Notes: generated by a model from the letters alone, not told the origin. A stretch of 64,000 nt of DNA from Maricaulis sp034670125 (GCF_034670125.1 NZ_JAXMOC010000005.1:195322-259321), one strand, 5' to 3'. Positions 26,358 to 34,615 are shown, counted from the stretch's first letter. A program made the numbers and translations.

Positions 26358-26923
26358 ACCATGCCGACCTGACCCAGTATCTGGACTATCTGCTGATCGC
26401 GATGCTGCTCGCGGTCGGTTTTGCCATTGTCCGTTTACGCAATCTCTTCGCCGTGGTGATGCTGACCGGGGTCTATTCCCTGCTCTGCGCCGCCTGGTTC
26501 GTCTCGCTGGACGCGGTTGATGTGGCCTTCACCGAAGCCGCCGTCGGTGCCGGCATCTCCACCGTGCTGATGCTGGGCGCGATGCTGCTCACCGCCCGCG
26601 AGAGCGAGCCGGCCGGTGCCGGTCGGCACTGGGCGGCGTTCGTGGTGGTCGCCGCCGCCGGGGCGGCGCTCTTCTTCGCCATCCCGGACATGCCGGTCTA
26701 TGGCGACCCGGACAGCCCGGCCAACGCCTATGTCGGCCGCGACTATCTCGAGCAGGTGCCGCACGATATCTCGATCCCGAACGTGGTCACCGCGGTGCTG
26801 TCCAGCTATCGCGGTTTCGACACGCTGGGCGAAGTTGTCGTCGTCTTCTCGGCGGCGTTGGGCGTGATGCTGTTGCTGGGCTTCGGTACCGGCGCGCGCC
26901 GGCGTGAAGAGGAGGAGGATTGA
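26354..26923 (+). CDS. DUF4040/MbhB-like antiporter subunit (separate equivalent of the MrpA C-terminal part)
   Basis: 189 residues with about five membrane helices. The first 80 residues (LAVGFAIVRLRNLFAVVMLTGVYSLLC, VDVAFTEAAVGAGISTVLML) are the DUF4040 module, with the T-E-A-x-V-G-A-G motif that corresponds to the region after the antiporter core of MrpA. The C-terminal part contains NVVTAVLSSYRGFDTLGEVVVV, where the R-G-F-D-T-L-G-E motif is shared with MrpA/MbhE-type proteins. So the usual MrpA tail is encoded here as a free protein. Overlaps mnhG by 4 bases. Confidence 0.85.
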   Translation: MNHADLTQYLDYLLIAMLLAVGFAIVRLRNLFAVVMLTGVYSLLCAAWFVSLDAVDVAFTEAAVGAGISTVLMLGAMLLTARESEPAGAGRHWAAFVVVAAAGAALFFAIPDMPVYGDPDSPANAYVGRDYLEQVPHDISIPNVVTAVLSSYRGFDTLGEVVVVFSAALGVMLLLGFGTGARRREEEED

Positions 26924-26925
26924 TC

Positions 26926-27384
26926 ATGTCTCCGCACCTTATCCTGCAGGTTGTCGCCAAGCTCCTGATCCCGCTGATCGTAGTGTTCGGCTTTTATGTG
27001 CAATTCCATGGTGAATACGGCCCGGGTGGCGGCTTCCAGGCCGGTGTCATCATCGCTGTGGCGGTCATCCTCTATGCGCTGATCTTCGGCATCGACGCGG
27101 CCCGCCGCACCGTGCCGCCGGTTGCCGTCCGCGTCGGCGCGGCGCTCGGCGTCCTGATCTTCGCCGGGGTCGGCGTCGCCACCCTGTTCATGAACGGGGC
27201 CGGCGAGCCGCTGAACTATCTCGACTATGACGCCCTGCACCCGGACCAGGGTCACCATACCGGCCAGCATTACGGCATCATCCTGATCGAGATCGGGGTG
27301 CTGACCACGGTCTCCTCGGTGATGCTGGCCATCTTCTATGCCTTTGCCGGCCGGGTGCCGGACATCCCGGATGAGGAGTGGTAG
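26926..27384 (+). CDS. mnhB: Mrp/Mnh antiporter subunit B
   Basis: 152 residues from the ATG at 26926 (GGAGGAGG site inside the end of the preceding gene). HGEYGPGGGFQAGVIIAVAVILYAL is the MrpB signature (G-x-x-x-P-G-G-G-F-Q-x-G). Four membrane helices. The region LDYDALHPDQGHHTGQHYGI between the last helices is unusually His-rich. MrpB contributes to the membrane arm beside subunits C and D. Confidence 0.93.
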   Translation: MSPHLILQVVAKLLIPLIVVFGFYVQFHGEYGPGGGFQAGVIIAVAVILYALIFGIDAARRTVPPVAVRVGAALGVLIFAGVGVATLFMNGAGEPLNYLDYDALHPDQGHHTGQHYGIILIEIGVLTTVSSVMLAIFYAFAGRVPDIPDEEW

Positions 27385-27386
27385 CG

Positions 27387-27926
27387 ATGCTGGAGATCCT
27401 CGCAGAACGCTTCAACTATATTCCCATCATCATTCTCATGATGATCGGGCTTTATGTGGTCATCGCCACCGGCAACCTGGTCAAGCGACTGGTCGGCCTG
27501 TCGATTTTCCAGACTTCGGTCTTCCTGCTCTACATCACCATCGGCAAGGTGTTTGGCGGCGCACCGCCCATCCTGGAAAACTACAAGGCCGATGATGGCT
27601 ATGGGCATGGCGGCGAGGGCGCGGGCCATGGTGCGGCCGAGGCTGGTCATGCGGCGGATGCCGCGGCCGGATACGCGGCCGACCATGCTGCACCGGCCGC
27701 CGATGCGGGCGCTCATGCCGCCAGCGATGCGGCCCATCAGGCGACCGAGATCTTGTACTCCAATCCACTGCCGCACGTCCTGATCCTGACCGCCATTGTG
27801 GTCGGTGTGGCGACGCTGGCGGTGGGCCTCGCCCTGGTCGTGCGGATTCGCGAATCCTACGGGACGATCGAGGATGACGCCCTGAACGCCGCCGATTACT
27901 CGCTTGAATCCGGGAGCGCCGAATAA
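27387..27926 (+). CDS. mnhC: Mrp/Mnh antiporter subunit C with an Ala/His-rich insertion
   Basis: 179 residues from the ATG at 27387, two bases after the mnhB stop. The NuoK-like helices are present: IIILMMIGLYVVIATGNLVKRLVGLSIFQ (about 15-43) with the G-L-x-x-x-x-x-x-N-L-x-K motif, TSVFLLYITIGKV (43-55), and a last helix at 128-153 (LPHVLILTAIVVGVATLAVGLALV). Between helices 2 and 3, residues 69-120 form an insertion of Ala, Gly and His (six His) with little sequence complexity. Ordinary MrpC is about 115 residues, so the insert is the main difference. Confidence 0.92.
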   Translation: MLEILAERFNYIPIIILMMIGLYVVIATGNLVKRLVGLSIFQTSVFLLYITIGKVFGGAPPILENYKADDGYGHGGEGAGHGAAEAGHAADAAAGYAADHAAPAADAGAHAASDAAHQATEILYSNPLPHVLILTAIVVGVATLAVGLALVVRIRESYGTIEDDALNAADYSLESGSAE

Positions 27927-29449
27927 TGCAGTTTCTGGCTGACTTCCTGCCGGCCGGTGTCGCCATGCACGCCCCGGCACTGATTGTTGTCATTCCGCTG
28001 ATCACGGCCGCGCTGGCGGCCCTGGTGCCCAATGGCCGGGTCGCCTGGATCGTGGCGCTGGTCACGGCCGCGGCGGTGGCCTTGCTGTCGCTCAACCTGC
28101 TTGGCCAGGTGATCAATGAGGGCGTGATTTCCTATCACATGGGTGGCTGGGCGCCGCCGTTGGGGATCGAATACCGCGTCGACATGCTCAATATTGCGCT
28201 GTTGCTGCTGGTCGGCATCGTCGGCCTGCTGTGCGTGTTCTACGCCCTGCCAAGCGTCGCCGACGAGATCGCCCAGAACAAGCAGGCGCTGTTCTACTCG
28301 GCTTTCCTGGTCTGCTTCGCCGGCCTGCTGGGCGTCACCATTACCGGCGATGCCTTCAACGTCTTTGTCTTCCTCGAGATCTCCTCGATCTCGACCTATG
28401 TCCTCATCGCCATGGGCGCGGGCAAGGACCGGCGGGCGCTGACCGCCAGCTATAACTACCTGATCCTCGGCACGATCGGCGCCACCTTCTTCGTCATCGG
28501 TGTCGGCTTCCTCTACATGGCCACCGGCACGCTCAACATGGCCGACATGGCGGCGATCCTCGAGGTCAATGGCCACAACCGGGTCACCCAGGCCGCCTTC
28601 GCCTTCATCGTGGTCGGCCTGGGCCTCAAGGCGGCGATGTTCCCGCTGCATGTGTGGTTGCCCAATGCCTATGCCTTCGCGCCGAATTTCGTCACTGCCT
28701 TTCTCGCCTCGACGGCGACCAAGGTGGCCTTCTATGCCCTGATCCGCTTCCTGTTCTCGGTCTTCCACCCGGATGTCAGCTTCGTCGAAATGTCCTTCGT
28801 CTGGCTGTTCGCGGTGGTCGGCACGGTCGCCATGGTGGTCGCGTCCCTGCAGGCGGTCTTCCAGACCGATGCGCGGCGATTGCTGGCCTATTCCTCGGTC
28901 GCCCAGGTCGGCTACATGATGCTCGGGCTGGGCATGGGCACGGCATCCGGCCTGCAGGCCGGCCTGCTGCACCTGATGAACCACGCCCTGATGAAGGGCG
29001 CGCTGTTCATGGCGCTGGGCGCTTTCGCGCTCAATTTCGGCGTCCGCCGGGTCAAGGACCTGGCCGGGATGAGCAAGACCATGCCCGCCTCGGCGACCGC
29101 TTTCACCATTGCCGGCCTGTCGCTGGTCGGGGTGCCGCTGACCGTCGGTTTCACGTCGAAATGGTATCTCGTCACCGCTGCGCTGGAACGCGGCTGGTGG
29201 TGGGCAGTGGCGGCGCTGATGCTGTCATCCCTGCTGGCCCTGGCCTATGTGGCCCGGCTCCTGTCGGCGATCTGGATGGACAGTCCGCCCAGTCATCACG
29301 GCGAGCTGGCCCAGCGTCGCCTGGCGCCGTGGATGGTTCTGTTGCCGATGAGCCTGCTGGCCCTGGCCAATATCTACTTCTTCTTCCACGCCGACCCGCT
29401 GGTTTGGCTGGCCCGGTCTGCGGCGGAAGCCGTGATGGGAGGGAATTGA
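27926..29449 (+). CDS. mnhD: Mrp/Mnh antiporter subunit D (proton-conducting, first copy)
   Basis: 507 residues, about fourteen membrane helices, of the NuoL/M/N-MrpA/D superfamily. The key charged residues are present: Glu in FNVFVFLEISSISTYVLIA (helix 5) and Lys and His in GLKAAMFPLHVWLPNAYAFAP (helices 7-8). The TATKVAFYALIRFLF and SSVAQVGYMMLGLG segments match MrpD. This subunit translocates protons in exchange for cations. Starts by overlapping the mnhC stop; 4 bases separate it from the next subunit. Confidence 0.93.
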   Translation: MQFLADFLPAGVAMHAPALIVVIPLITAALAALVPNGRVAWIVALVTAAAVALLSLNLLGQVINEGVISYHMGGWAPPLGIEYRVDMLNIALLLLVGIVGLLCVFYALPSVADEIAQNKQALFYSAFLVCFAGLLGVTITGDAFNVFVFLEISSISTYVLIAMGAGKDRRALTASYNYLILGTIGATFFVIGVGFLYMATGTLNMADMAAILEVNGHNRVTQAAFAFIVVGLGLKAAMFPLHVWLPNAYAFAPNFVTAFLASTATKVAFYALIRFLFSVFHPDVSFVEMSFVWLFAVVGTVAMVVASLQAVFQTDARRLLAYSSVAQVGYMMLGLGMGTASGLQAGLLHLMNHALMKGALFMALGAFALNFGVRRVKDLAGMSKTMPASATAFTIAGLSLVGVPLTVGFTSKWYLVTAALERGWWWAVAALMLSSLLALAYVARLLSAIWMDSPPSHHGELAQRRLAPWMVLLPMSLLALANIYFFFHADPLVWLARSAAEAVMGGN

Positions 29450-29453
29450 GCTG

Positions 29454-30935
29454 ATGTGGACGCCTGAACTTTCCCTCGCCCTCGCCCTGGTCCTGCCGGC
29501 CCTGGGCGGTGTCTTCGTGGCCCTGCTGGGCTCGCGGCCCAATCTGCGTGAAGCGGCAACGCTCATCGCAGCGGTGCTGCTGGCCTTCAACGTCGCCTAT
29601 CTGGTCGAAGTGGCCCAGGGCCATCCGACCCTGAACCTGGCGACGCTGGCGCCGGGCCTGCACCTGGTGTTCAAGCTGGAGCCGCTGGGCGCCGTTTTCG
29701 CCGCCGTCGCCTCGGGTCTGTGGATCGTCAATTCGCTCTACTCGATCGGCTACATGCGCAGCAACAACGAGAAGAACCAGACCCGTTTCTATGTCTGTTT
29801 CTGTATCGCCATTGCCGGCGCGATGGGCGTGGCCCTGTCGGGCAACCTGTTGACCATGTTCCTCTTTTACGAGGTGCTGACCCTGTCGACCTATCCGCTG
29901 GTCACGCACAAGGGCGATGCCAAGGCCAAGCGCGGCGGGGCGATTTACCTGTCGATCCTGCTGGGCACCTCGATCGGCCTCCTTCTGCCGGCGGTCATCG
30001 CCACGCATTTCCTCGCCGGATCGACCGATTTCGTCGCCGGTGGGCTGCTGGCCATCAACGAGATCACCCCGGCCATTTCCAGCGTGCTGCTGGTTCTGTT
30101 CGCCTTCGGGATCGGCAAGGCGGCGCTGATGCCGGTCCATCCCTGGTTGCCCAATGCCATGGTCGCCCCGACCCCGGTCTCGGCCCTGCTGCACGCCGTG
30201 GCCGTGGTTAAGGCCGGCGTTTTCGCCATGCTCAAGGTGGGCACCTATATCTTCGGGCCGGCGCTGATCGCCATCACCCCGGCCGCCGATGCGCTGGCCT
30301 GGATTGCCGGCATCTCGATCGTGCTGGCCTCCGTGGTCGCCATGACCAAGGACAATCTGAAAGCCCGACTGGCCTTCTCGACCGTGTCCCAGCTGTCCTA
30401 TGTGACGCTGGGCGTGATGCTGGGCTCGCCGCTGGCGATGCTGGGCGGGGCGCTGCAGATCGTCATGCACGCCTGGGGCAAGATCACCCTCTTCATGAGT
30501 GCCGGCGCGATCTATACCGCCACCGGCAAGACCGAGATCTCGCAGATGGACGGGCTGGGGCGCTACATGCCCTGGCTGTTCATCGCCTACACCGTCGGGG
30601 CGTTGTCGATCATCGGCCTGCCGCCGCTGGGCGGATCCTGGCCGAAACTCTTCCTGTTGCAGGGCGCCTGGGACAGCGGGCAGGGCTGGCTGATGGTGGC
30701 GCTGATTGCCTCCTCCATCCTCAATGTCGCCTATCTGCTGCCCTTGTCGGCGCGCGGGTTCTTCTCGCCGCCGGCCGAGGCCAAGCTGAAGAAACAACCG
30801 CCGATGCTGGTCATCCTGCCGCCGGTCATCACGGCGCTGGGCGTGGTGGTGCTCTTCTTCCTGATCGGACCGCTGCGCGACTATCTGGCGCCGGTCTTCT
30901 TTTCGTCGACCCTTGCTGCGGAGGCCGCACTGTGA
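29454..30935 (+). CDS. Antiporter-like membrane subunit, NuoL/M/N-MrpA/D superfamily (second copy)
   Basis: 493 residues, about fourteen helices. Helix-5 Glu is in LLTMFLFYEVLTLSTYPLV, the central Lys is in GIGKAALMPVHPWLPNAMVAPTPV, and a second Lys is in ALLHAVAVVKAGVFAML. The P-T-P-V-S-A-L-L-H-A-V-V-K-G pattern is closer to NuoL, HyfB and MbhH proteins than to the first copy. It therefore may replace the antiporter core of MrpA. It lacks the long C-terminal helix of NuoL. Followed by a small two-helix protein whose GTG start overlaps its stop. Confidence 0.85.
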   Translation: MWTPELSLALALVLPALGGVFVALLGSRPNLREAATLIAAVLLAFNVAYLVEVAQGHPTLNLATLAPGLHLVFKLEPLGAVFAAVASGLWIVNSLYSIGYMRSNNEKNQTRFYVCFCIAIAGAMGVALSGNLLTMFLFYEVLTLSTYPLVTHKGDAKAKRGGAIYLSILLGTSIGLLLPAVIATHFLAGSTDFVAGGLLAINEITPAISSVLLVLFAFGIGKAALMPVHPWLPNAMVAPTPVSALLHAVAVVKAGVFAMLKVGTYIFGPALIAITPAADALAWIAGISIVLASVVAMTKDNLKARLAFSTVSQLSYVTLGVMLGSPLAMLGGALQIVMHAWGKITLFMSAGAIYTATGKTEISQMDGLGRYMPWLFIAYTVGALSIIGLPPLGGSWPKLFLLQGAWDSGQGWLMVALIASSILNVAYLLPLSARGFFSPPAEAKLKKQPPMLVILPPVITALGVVVLFFLIGPLRDYLAPVFFSSTLAAEAAL

Positions 30936-31249
30936 GCGATCCTAACGGCAAACATGATGAACTGATCCACCCGGTCGCCCGGCCCTTCCTGTGGCTGGAT
31001 GCGCCCTGGCTGAAAGCCTCGATGATCTGGATCTTCCTGGTCGCGACGCTGGGCTTTGTCGCCGTCGACTTCTTTCATCACCGCCATGAATATGTCGAGC
31101 TGGCCGAGTTCTACGGCTTCTATGCCATGTGGGGCTTCGGCGCCTTCGTGCTGGCGGTCATGGTCGGCTGGTTCGTGATCCGTGGCCTGTTGGGCCGGGA
31201 AGAGGATTACTGGGACGGCGACAGTTCCGATGAGGAGGGTCAGTCATGA
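30932..31249 (+). CDS. Small two-helix membrane protein within the Mrp operon
   Basis: 105 residues starting at a GTG that overlaps the preceding stop (GTGA) and ending with a 4-base overlap to the next antiporter subunit. Two membrane helices at about 28-47 (ASMIWIFLVATLGFVAVDFF) and 64-88 (YAMWGFGAFVLAVMVGWFVIR), joined by HHRHEYVELAEFYGF, with an acidic C-terminus (EEDYWDGDSSDEEG). I do not recognise the family. The tight overlaps argue that it is an accessory subunit made in step with the two large subunits beside it. Confidence 0.75.
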   Translation: MSDPNGKHDELIHPVARPFLWLDAPWLKASMIWIFLVATLGFVAVDFFHHRHEYVELAEFYGFYAMWGFGAFVLAVMVGWFVIRGLLGREEDYWDGDSSDEEGQS

Positions 31250-32973
31250 TCGAAGCCCTCTATGACGTTTCACCGGCCTGGCCGGTCATCATCGCCGGTC
31301 TGCTGGCCGCGGCTTTCCCCTTCCACCTGGCGCGCAAGGGCCTGGCCCTGATCGCGCCGGTCCTGGCGCTGGGCCTGTGGTTCAACGCGCCGTCGGGTGA
31401 CCATGTCGGCGGGCTCATCGAGCTGGGCGGTTTCACGATGGAAACCTTCCGCTTTGACGGGCTGTCGCGCATCTGGGGCCTGATTTTCATCATCGCCGCC
31501 TTCATCAACGGGCTCTATGGCCTGCACGAGAAGGACCGCATCGCCGATGCCGCCGGCCTGATCTATGCCGGTGCCGGCCTCGGTGCCGTCTTTGCCGGTG
31601 ACCTCTTGTCCCTGTTCGTGTTCTGGGAGCTGACGGCGATCTCCTCGGTCTTCCTGATCTGGGGCGCCCGCAACAATGCCGCCTACAAGGCCGGCCTGCG
31701 CTATCTGGCCATCCACGTCCTGTCCGGCGTGTTGCTGCTGACCGGTGCGGTGATCCGTGCCAGCGAGACCGGCAGCTGGGCCTTCGACGAGACGCTCTCG
31801 ATCGAGACGCTGGGCGGCTTCCTGATCTTCATCGCCTTCGGCATCAAATGCGCCTTCCCCTTCCTGCACAACTGGCTGCAGGACGCCTATCCCAAGGCCA
31901 CCATCACCGGTGCCGTGGTCCTCTCCGCCTTCACCACCAAGCTGGCCGTTTATGCGCTGGCGCGCGGCTATGCCGGGACCGACCAACTCATCTGGATCGG
32001 CGCCATCATGACGGCCTTCCCGGTCTTCTTTGCCGTGGTCGAGAACGATCTGCGCAAGGTGCTGTCCTATTCGCTCAACAACCAGCTGGGCTTCATGGTC
32101 GTCGGCATCGGTGTCGGCACCGAGCTGGCCATCAATGGTGCCGCGGCACACGCCTTTGTGCACATCATCTACAAGGCGCTTTTGTTCATGAGCATGGGGG
32201 CGGTGCTGCTGCGCGTGGGCACGGTGAAAGCCTCCGAGCTGGGCGGGCTGTTCAAGTCGATGCCGGCAACAACGGTGTTCTGCCTGATCGGGGCGGCGTC
32301 GATCTCGGCCTTCCCGCTCTTCTCCGGCTTTGTCGCCAAGGCGCTGACCCTGGCTGCCGTCGCCCAGGAGGGCCATTGGATGGTCTGGCTGGTGCTGGTG
32401 TTCGCCTCGGCCGGTGTGCTCGAACACTCCGGTATCAAGATCCCGTATTTCGCCTTCTTCAGTCACGACCGTGGCCATCGCGTCCGCGAGGCGCCGGTCA
32501 ACATGTTGATGGCGATGGGTGTGGCGGCGCTGATCTGCGTCTATCTGGGTGTGAATTACGGCGTGCTTTACGAGCTCGTTCCCTTCCCGGAGGCGGCGCT
32601 TTACTACCAGCCCTACACGTTCGACCATATCGTCGGGCAGATGCAGCTCTTGCTGGGCGCCATGTTCGCCTTCGCCTTCCTGGTGCGGATGAAGTGGTAT
32701 CCGGACGAGAAGCGCGGCGTGAATATCGACACCGACTGGGTCTACCGCCGCTTCCTCGCCAATACGATGAGCTGGGGCCACGCCATGTTTGGCCGGCTGT
32801 GGGCCTCGATCACCAATCTGGTGAGGGGCGTGAAGAGCCGGACCGGCGGAAAACTGTTCGAGGTTTTCAGTCCTATCGGTGCTTTGAGCCGGGATATCCC
32901 CAGTGGTTTGCTGGCGATCTGGACCAGTGCGCTGCTGGCGATCGTCCTGCTGATCGCCTACCTCGCGCCTTAA
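31246..32973 (+). CDS. Antiporter-like membrane subunit, NuoL/M/N-MrpD superfamily (third copy)
   Basis: 575 residues, about fifteen helices. The conserved Glu is in DLLSLFVFWELTAISSVFLIW, the Lys in FGIKCAFPFLHNWLQDAYPKA, and another Lys in SAFTTKLAVYALARGY. LSYSLNNQLGFMVVGIGVGTE corresponds to the helix-11/12 region of MrpD. It is 70-80 residues longer than the other two copies because of a C-terminal amphipathic part and final helix (about 470-570), which might act like the lateral helix of NuoL. Last gene of the operon; a terminator follows 24 bases later. Confidence 0.87.
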   Translation: MIEALYDVSPAWPVIIAGLLAAAFPFHLARKGLALIAPVLALGLWFNAPSGDHVGGLIELGGFTMETFRFDGLSRIWGLIFIIAAFINGLYGLHEKDRIADAAGLIYAGAGLGAVFAGDLLSLFVFWELTAISSVFLIWGARNNAAYKAGLRYLAIHVLSGVLLLTGAVIRASETGSWAFDETLSIETLGGFLIFIAFGIKCAFPFLHNWLQDAYPKATITGAVVLSAFTTKLAVYALARGYAGTDQLIWIGAIMTAFPVFFAVVENDLRKVLSYSLNNQLGFMVVGIGVGTELAINGAAAHAFVHIIYKALLFMSMGAVLLRVGTVKASELGGLFKSMPATTVFCLIGAASISAFPLFSGFVAKALTLAAVAQEGHWMVWLVLVFASAGVLEHSGIKIPYFAFFSHDRGHRVREAPVNMLMAMGVAALICVYLGVNYGVLYELVPFPEAALYYQPYTFDHIVGQMQLLLGAMFAFAFLVRMKWYPDEKRGVNIDTDWVYRRFLANTMSWGHAMFGRLWASITNLVRGVKSRTGGKLFEVFSPIGALSRDIPSGLLAIWTSALLAIVLLIAYLAP

Positions 32974-32997
32974 GTCTCAGGCACTTGCGGAATATCG

Positions 32998-33034
32998 GAG
33001 GGCGCAACCCGCAAAGGTTGCGCCCTCTTTCTTT
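32998..33034 (+). terminator. Rho-independent terminator of the Mrp operon
   Basis: Perfect 12-bp stem GAGGGCGCAACC / GGTTGCGCCCTC with a 6-base loop (CGCAAA) and a TTTCTTT tail, 24 bases after the last antiporter gene. Confidence 0.92.
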
Positions 33035-33133
33035 ACAACAGAAATAGGAATATTATCCCCGCCTGGGTGTAGCCATCTTAGCATCACGTCGGTCGCGGCC
33101 ATCGGGGCGCCGCGTCAGAACGGGAGCGTTCGG

Positions 33134-33520
33134 ATGAGCCGTATCATGTGCAGACTGGAAGAGGATGTCGCCCGGGCCCGACTGGCCCAGAGCGCTGTGG
33201 CCTATGCCTTTGGAATTTCCCAGCGCGAGCTGGAAGCGCCGACCCGGCGATCGCGCGAGGCCGCCCTGGCCCGCCAGGCGGCGATGTATCTCGCCCATGT
33301 CGCCTTCGAGCTGCCGCTGACCCGCGTGGCACTGGCTTTCGGGCGCGACCGCACCACCGCCGCCCATGCCTGTCACCGGATCGAGGACCGGCGCGATGAC
33401 CGGGCCTTTGATGACTATATGGACGCGCTGGAGGCGGCCCTGCGAACCGCGCCGCGGCTGAGCGGGTTGCAGCGCCTGGCCGGTCTGGAACGCCTTGAAC
33501 GGCCGGAGCGACTGACATGA
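33134..33520 (+). CDS. Stand-alone DnaA C-terminal (domain IV)-like DNA-binding protein
   Basis: 128 residues; ATG at 33134 with GGGAG upstream. Residues about 33-92 match the helix-turn-helix of DnaA domain IV: ARQAAMYLAHVAFELPLTRVALAFGRDRTTAAHACHRIE. The G-R-D-R-T-T-A-x-H-A-C stretch parallels the DnaA signature G-x-R-D-H-T-T-V-x-x-A. The AAA+ ATPase domain of DnaA is absent. It may bind DnaA-box-like sites or be a repurposed regulator. It overlaps the following DUF6456 gene by 4 bases, so the two proteins are likely functional partners. Confidence 0.8.
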   Translation: MSRIMCRLEEDVARARLAQSAVAYAFGISQRELEAPTRRSREAALARQAAMYLAHVAFELPLTRVALAFGRDRTTAAHACHRIEDRRDDRAFDDYMDALEAALRTAPRLSGLQRLAGLERLERPERLT

Positions 33521-34230
33521 GCGCGCCACGCTGGATGCGCGCCCTGGCGCGGCCGGGCGCCCGCATGGTGCCGCCCGGTGAGATCGAGGCGCGGGCCGTG
33601 GTGCTACCGCAAGGCGACCGCCGCCGCCGTCCGACCTCACGCCTGTCGCCCAGTCGTTTCGAGGAGGCGATGCGCTGTGGCTGGCTGGCCAGGCGGGACA
33701 ACGGTCTGACCCTCTCTGCCGACGGGCAGGCGGCCCTGAAAGCCGGTACACGCGGCGAGGATCCCGACCCGGCCAGTCGACACCGTGAGATGGAGGAACG
33801 GCCGGTGATTGACCATGTAGGTCACGTCTCCACAGCAAGGGCCAATCGCCGCGAAGGCCCGCTCGGGCCCTGGCTCGATGGTCTCGAACCGCACCAGCGC
33901 CAGGCGGGCGAACGTTTCATTGCCGACTATCACCAATCCACCCTGATGAGCCCGGTCACCCGCAACTGGTCCCCCACCGCTCAGCGCCGCAGCGAGGGCC
34001 GTCGCCGTGGCCCCGAGGACGCCGCCTTGGGCGCCCTGGCCGCCAAGGAGCGGGTGATGGACGCCCTCGACGCCCTCGGTCCCGCCTTCGCTCGCGTCAT
34101 CGAAGCCGCGCTGGTCCACGAAGACAGCGCCGCCGCGTTGGAGCGCCGTTTCGGCTGGGCGGCACGGTCCGGGCGCACGGTGCTGGGCCTGGCGCTGACA
34201 CGACTGGCGGAGATCTATCGGCTGGTGTGA
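33517..34230 (+). CDS. DUF6456 domain protein
   Basis: 237 residues, rich in Arg, no membrane segment. The N-terminal half contains RLSPSRFEEAMRCGWLARRDNGLTLSADGQAAL, resembling a winged-helix unit. The C-terminal part (about 120-235) has GPLGPWLDGLEPHQRQAGERFIADYHQSTL and AKERVMDALDALGPAFARVIEAALVHE. It ends GRTVLGLALTRLAEIYRL, the DUF6456 pattern known from alphaproteobacteria. Reminiscent of phage-derived regulators. Coupled to the DnaA-C-like gene by an ATGA overlap. Function unknown. Confidence 0.75.
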   Translation: MSAPRWMRALARPGARMVPPGEIEARAVVLPQGDRRRRPTSRLSPSRFEEAMRCGWLARRDNGLTLSADGQAALKAGTRGEDPDPASRHREMEERPVIDHVGHVSTARANRREGPLGPWLDGLEPHQRQAGERFIADYHQSTLMSPVTRNWSPTAQRRSEGRRRGPEDAALGALAAKERVMDALDALGPAFARVIEAALVHEDSAAALERRFGWAARSGRTVLGLALTRLAEIYRLV

Positions 34231-34257
34231 GGGGGGAGCGATGCGCTGTTGCCTCTC

Positions 34258-34367
34258 CACTCCATTTTTCCCGGGCGAAGACCCGGGACCAACGAAACCA
34301 TCCGGCGAGCGACAAGTCCGCCGACGGTCCCGGATCGCGCCGAGGCGCCTCCGGGAAAAGTGGAGTG
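34258..34367 (+). repeat. Family B palindromic repeat, copy 1
   Basis: Outer arms CACTCCATTTTTCCCGG and CCGGGAAAAGTGGAGTG (one mismatch). Next to the left arm is a hairpin CCCGGGC-GAAGA-CCCGGG. Inner GGGACC / GGTCCC arms and a second hairpin GCGCC-GA-GGCGC sit near the right arm. The 58361-58464 element has the same core. Confidence 0.8.
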
Positions 34368-34432
34368 TGGGCGTCAAGGTTTGGCGCCAGCTCGCTCATC
34401 CCACCATAAATCCCTTGCCGAGATGTCGCCGT

Positions 34433-34503
34433 ATCCGGTTTTCCAGGTCAAGGGCGCCGCACGCGCCGCTGCGCGGTTTCACCCTTGAGCTGGAAAACCG
34501 GAT
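34433..34503. repeat. Long inverted repeat (22-nt arms, one mismatch, 27-nt loop)
   Basis: Left arm 34433-34454 (starting ATCCGGTTTTCCAG) and right arm 34482-34503 (ending CTGGAAAACCGGAT) pair over 22 positions with one mismatch. The loop CGCCGCACGCGCCGCTGCGCGG itself is GC-rich and can fold. No U tract follows, so it is not an obvious terminator. Confidence 0.75.
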
Positions 34504-34576
34504 GCGGCCTGCTGGCCGACAAGCGATGTATGGATGCTTGCGAGCGGCGGCTCGGCTGTTGGAAATCACATCGCTT

Positions 34577-34615
34577 TTGTTATTCGTGCGGGATGTCCGG
34601 CAAAGGTCAGATGCA
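34577..34615 (+). repeat. Decayed left half of a family A repeat
   Basis: TTGTTATTCGTGCGGGATGT followed by CCGGCAAAGGTCAGATGCA aligns with the first 39 bases of family A, with several transitions that break hairpin 1. The right half is missing. It shows that copies decay in place. Confidence 0.65.
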
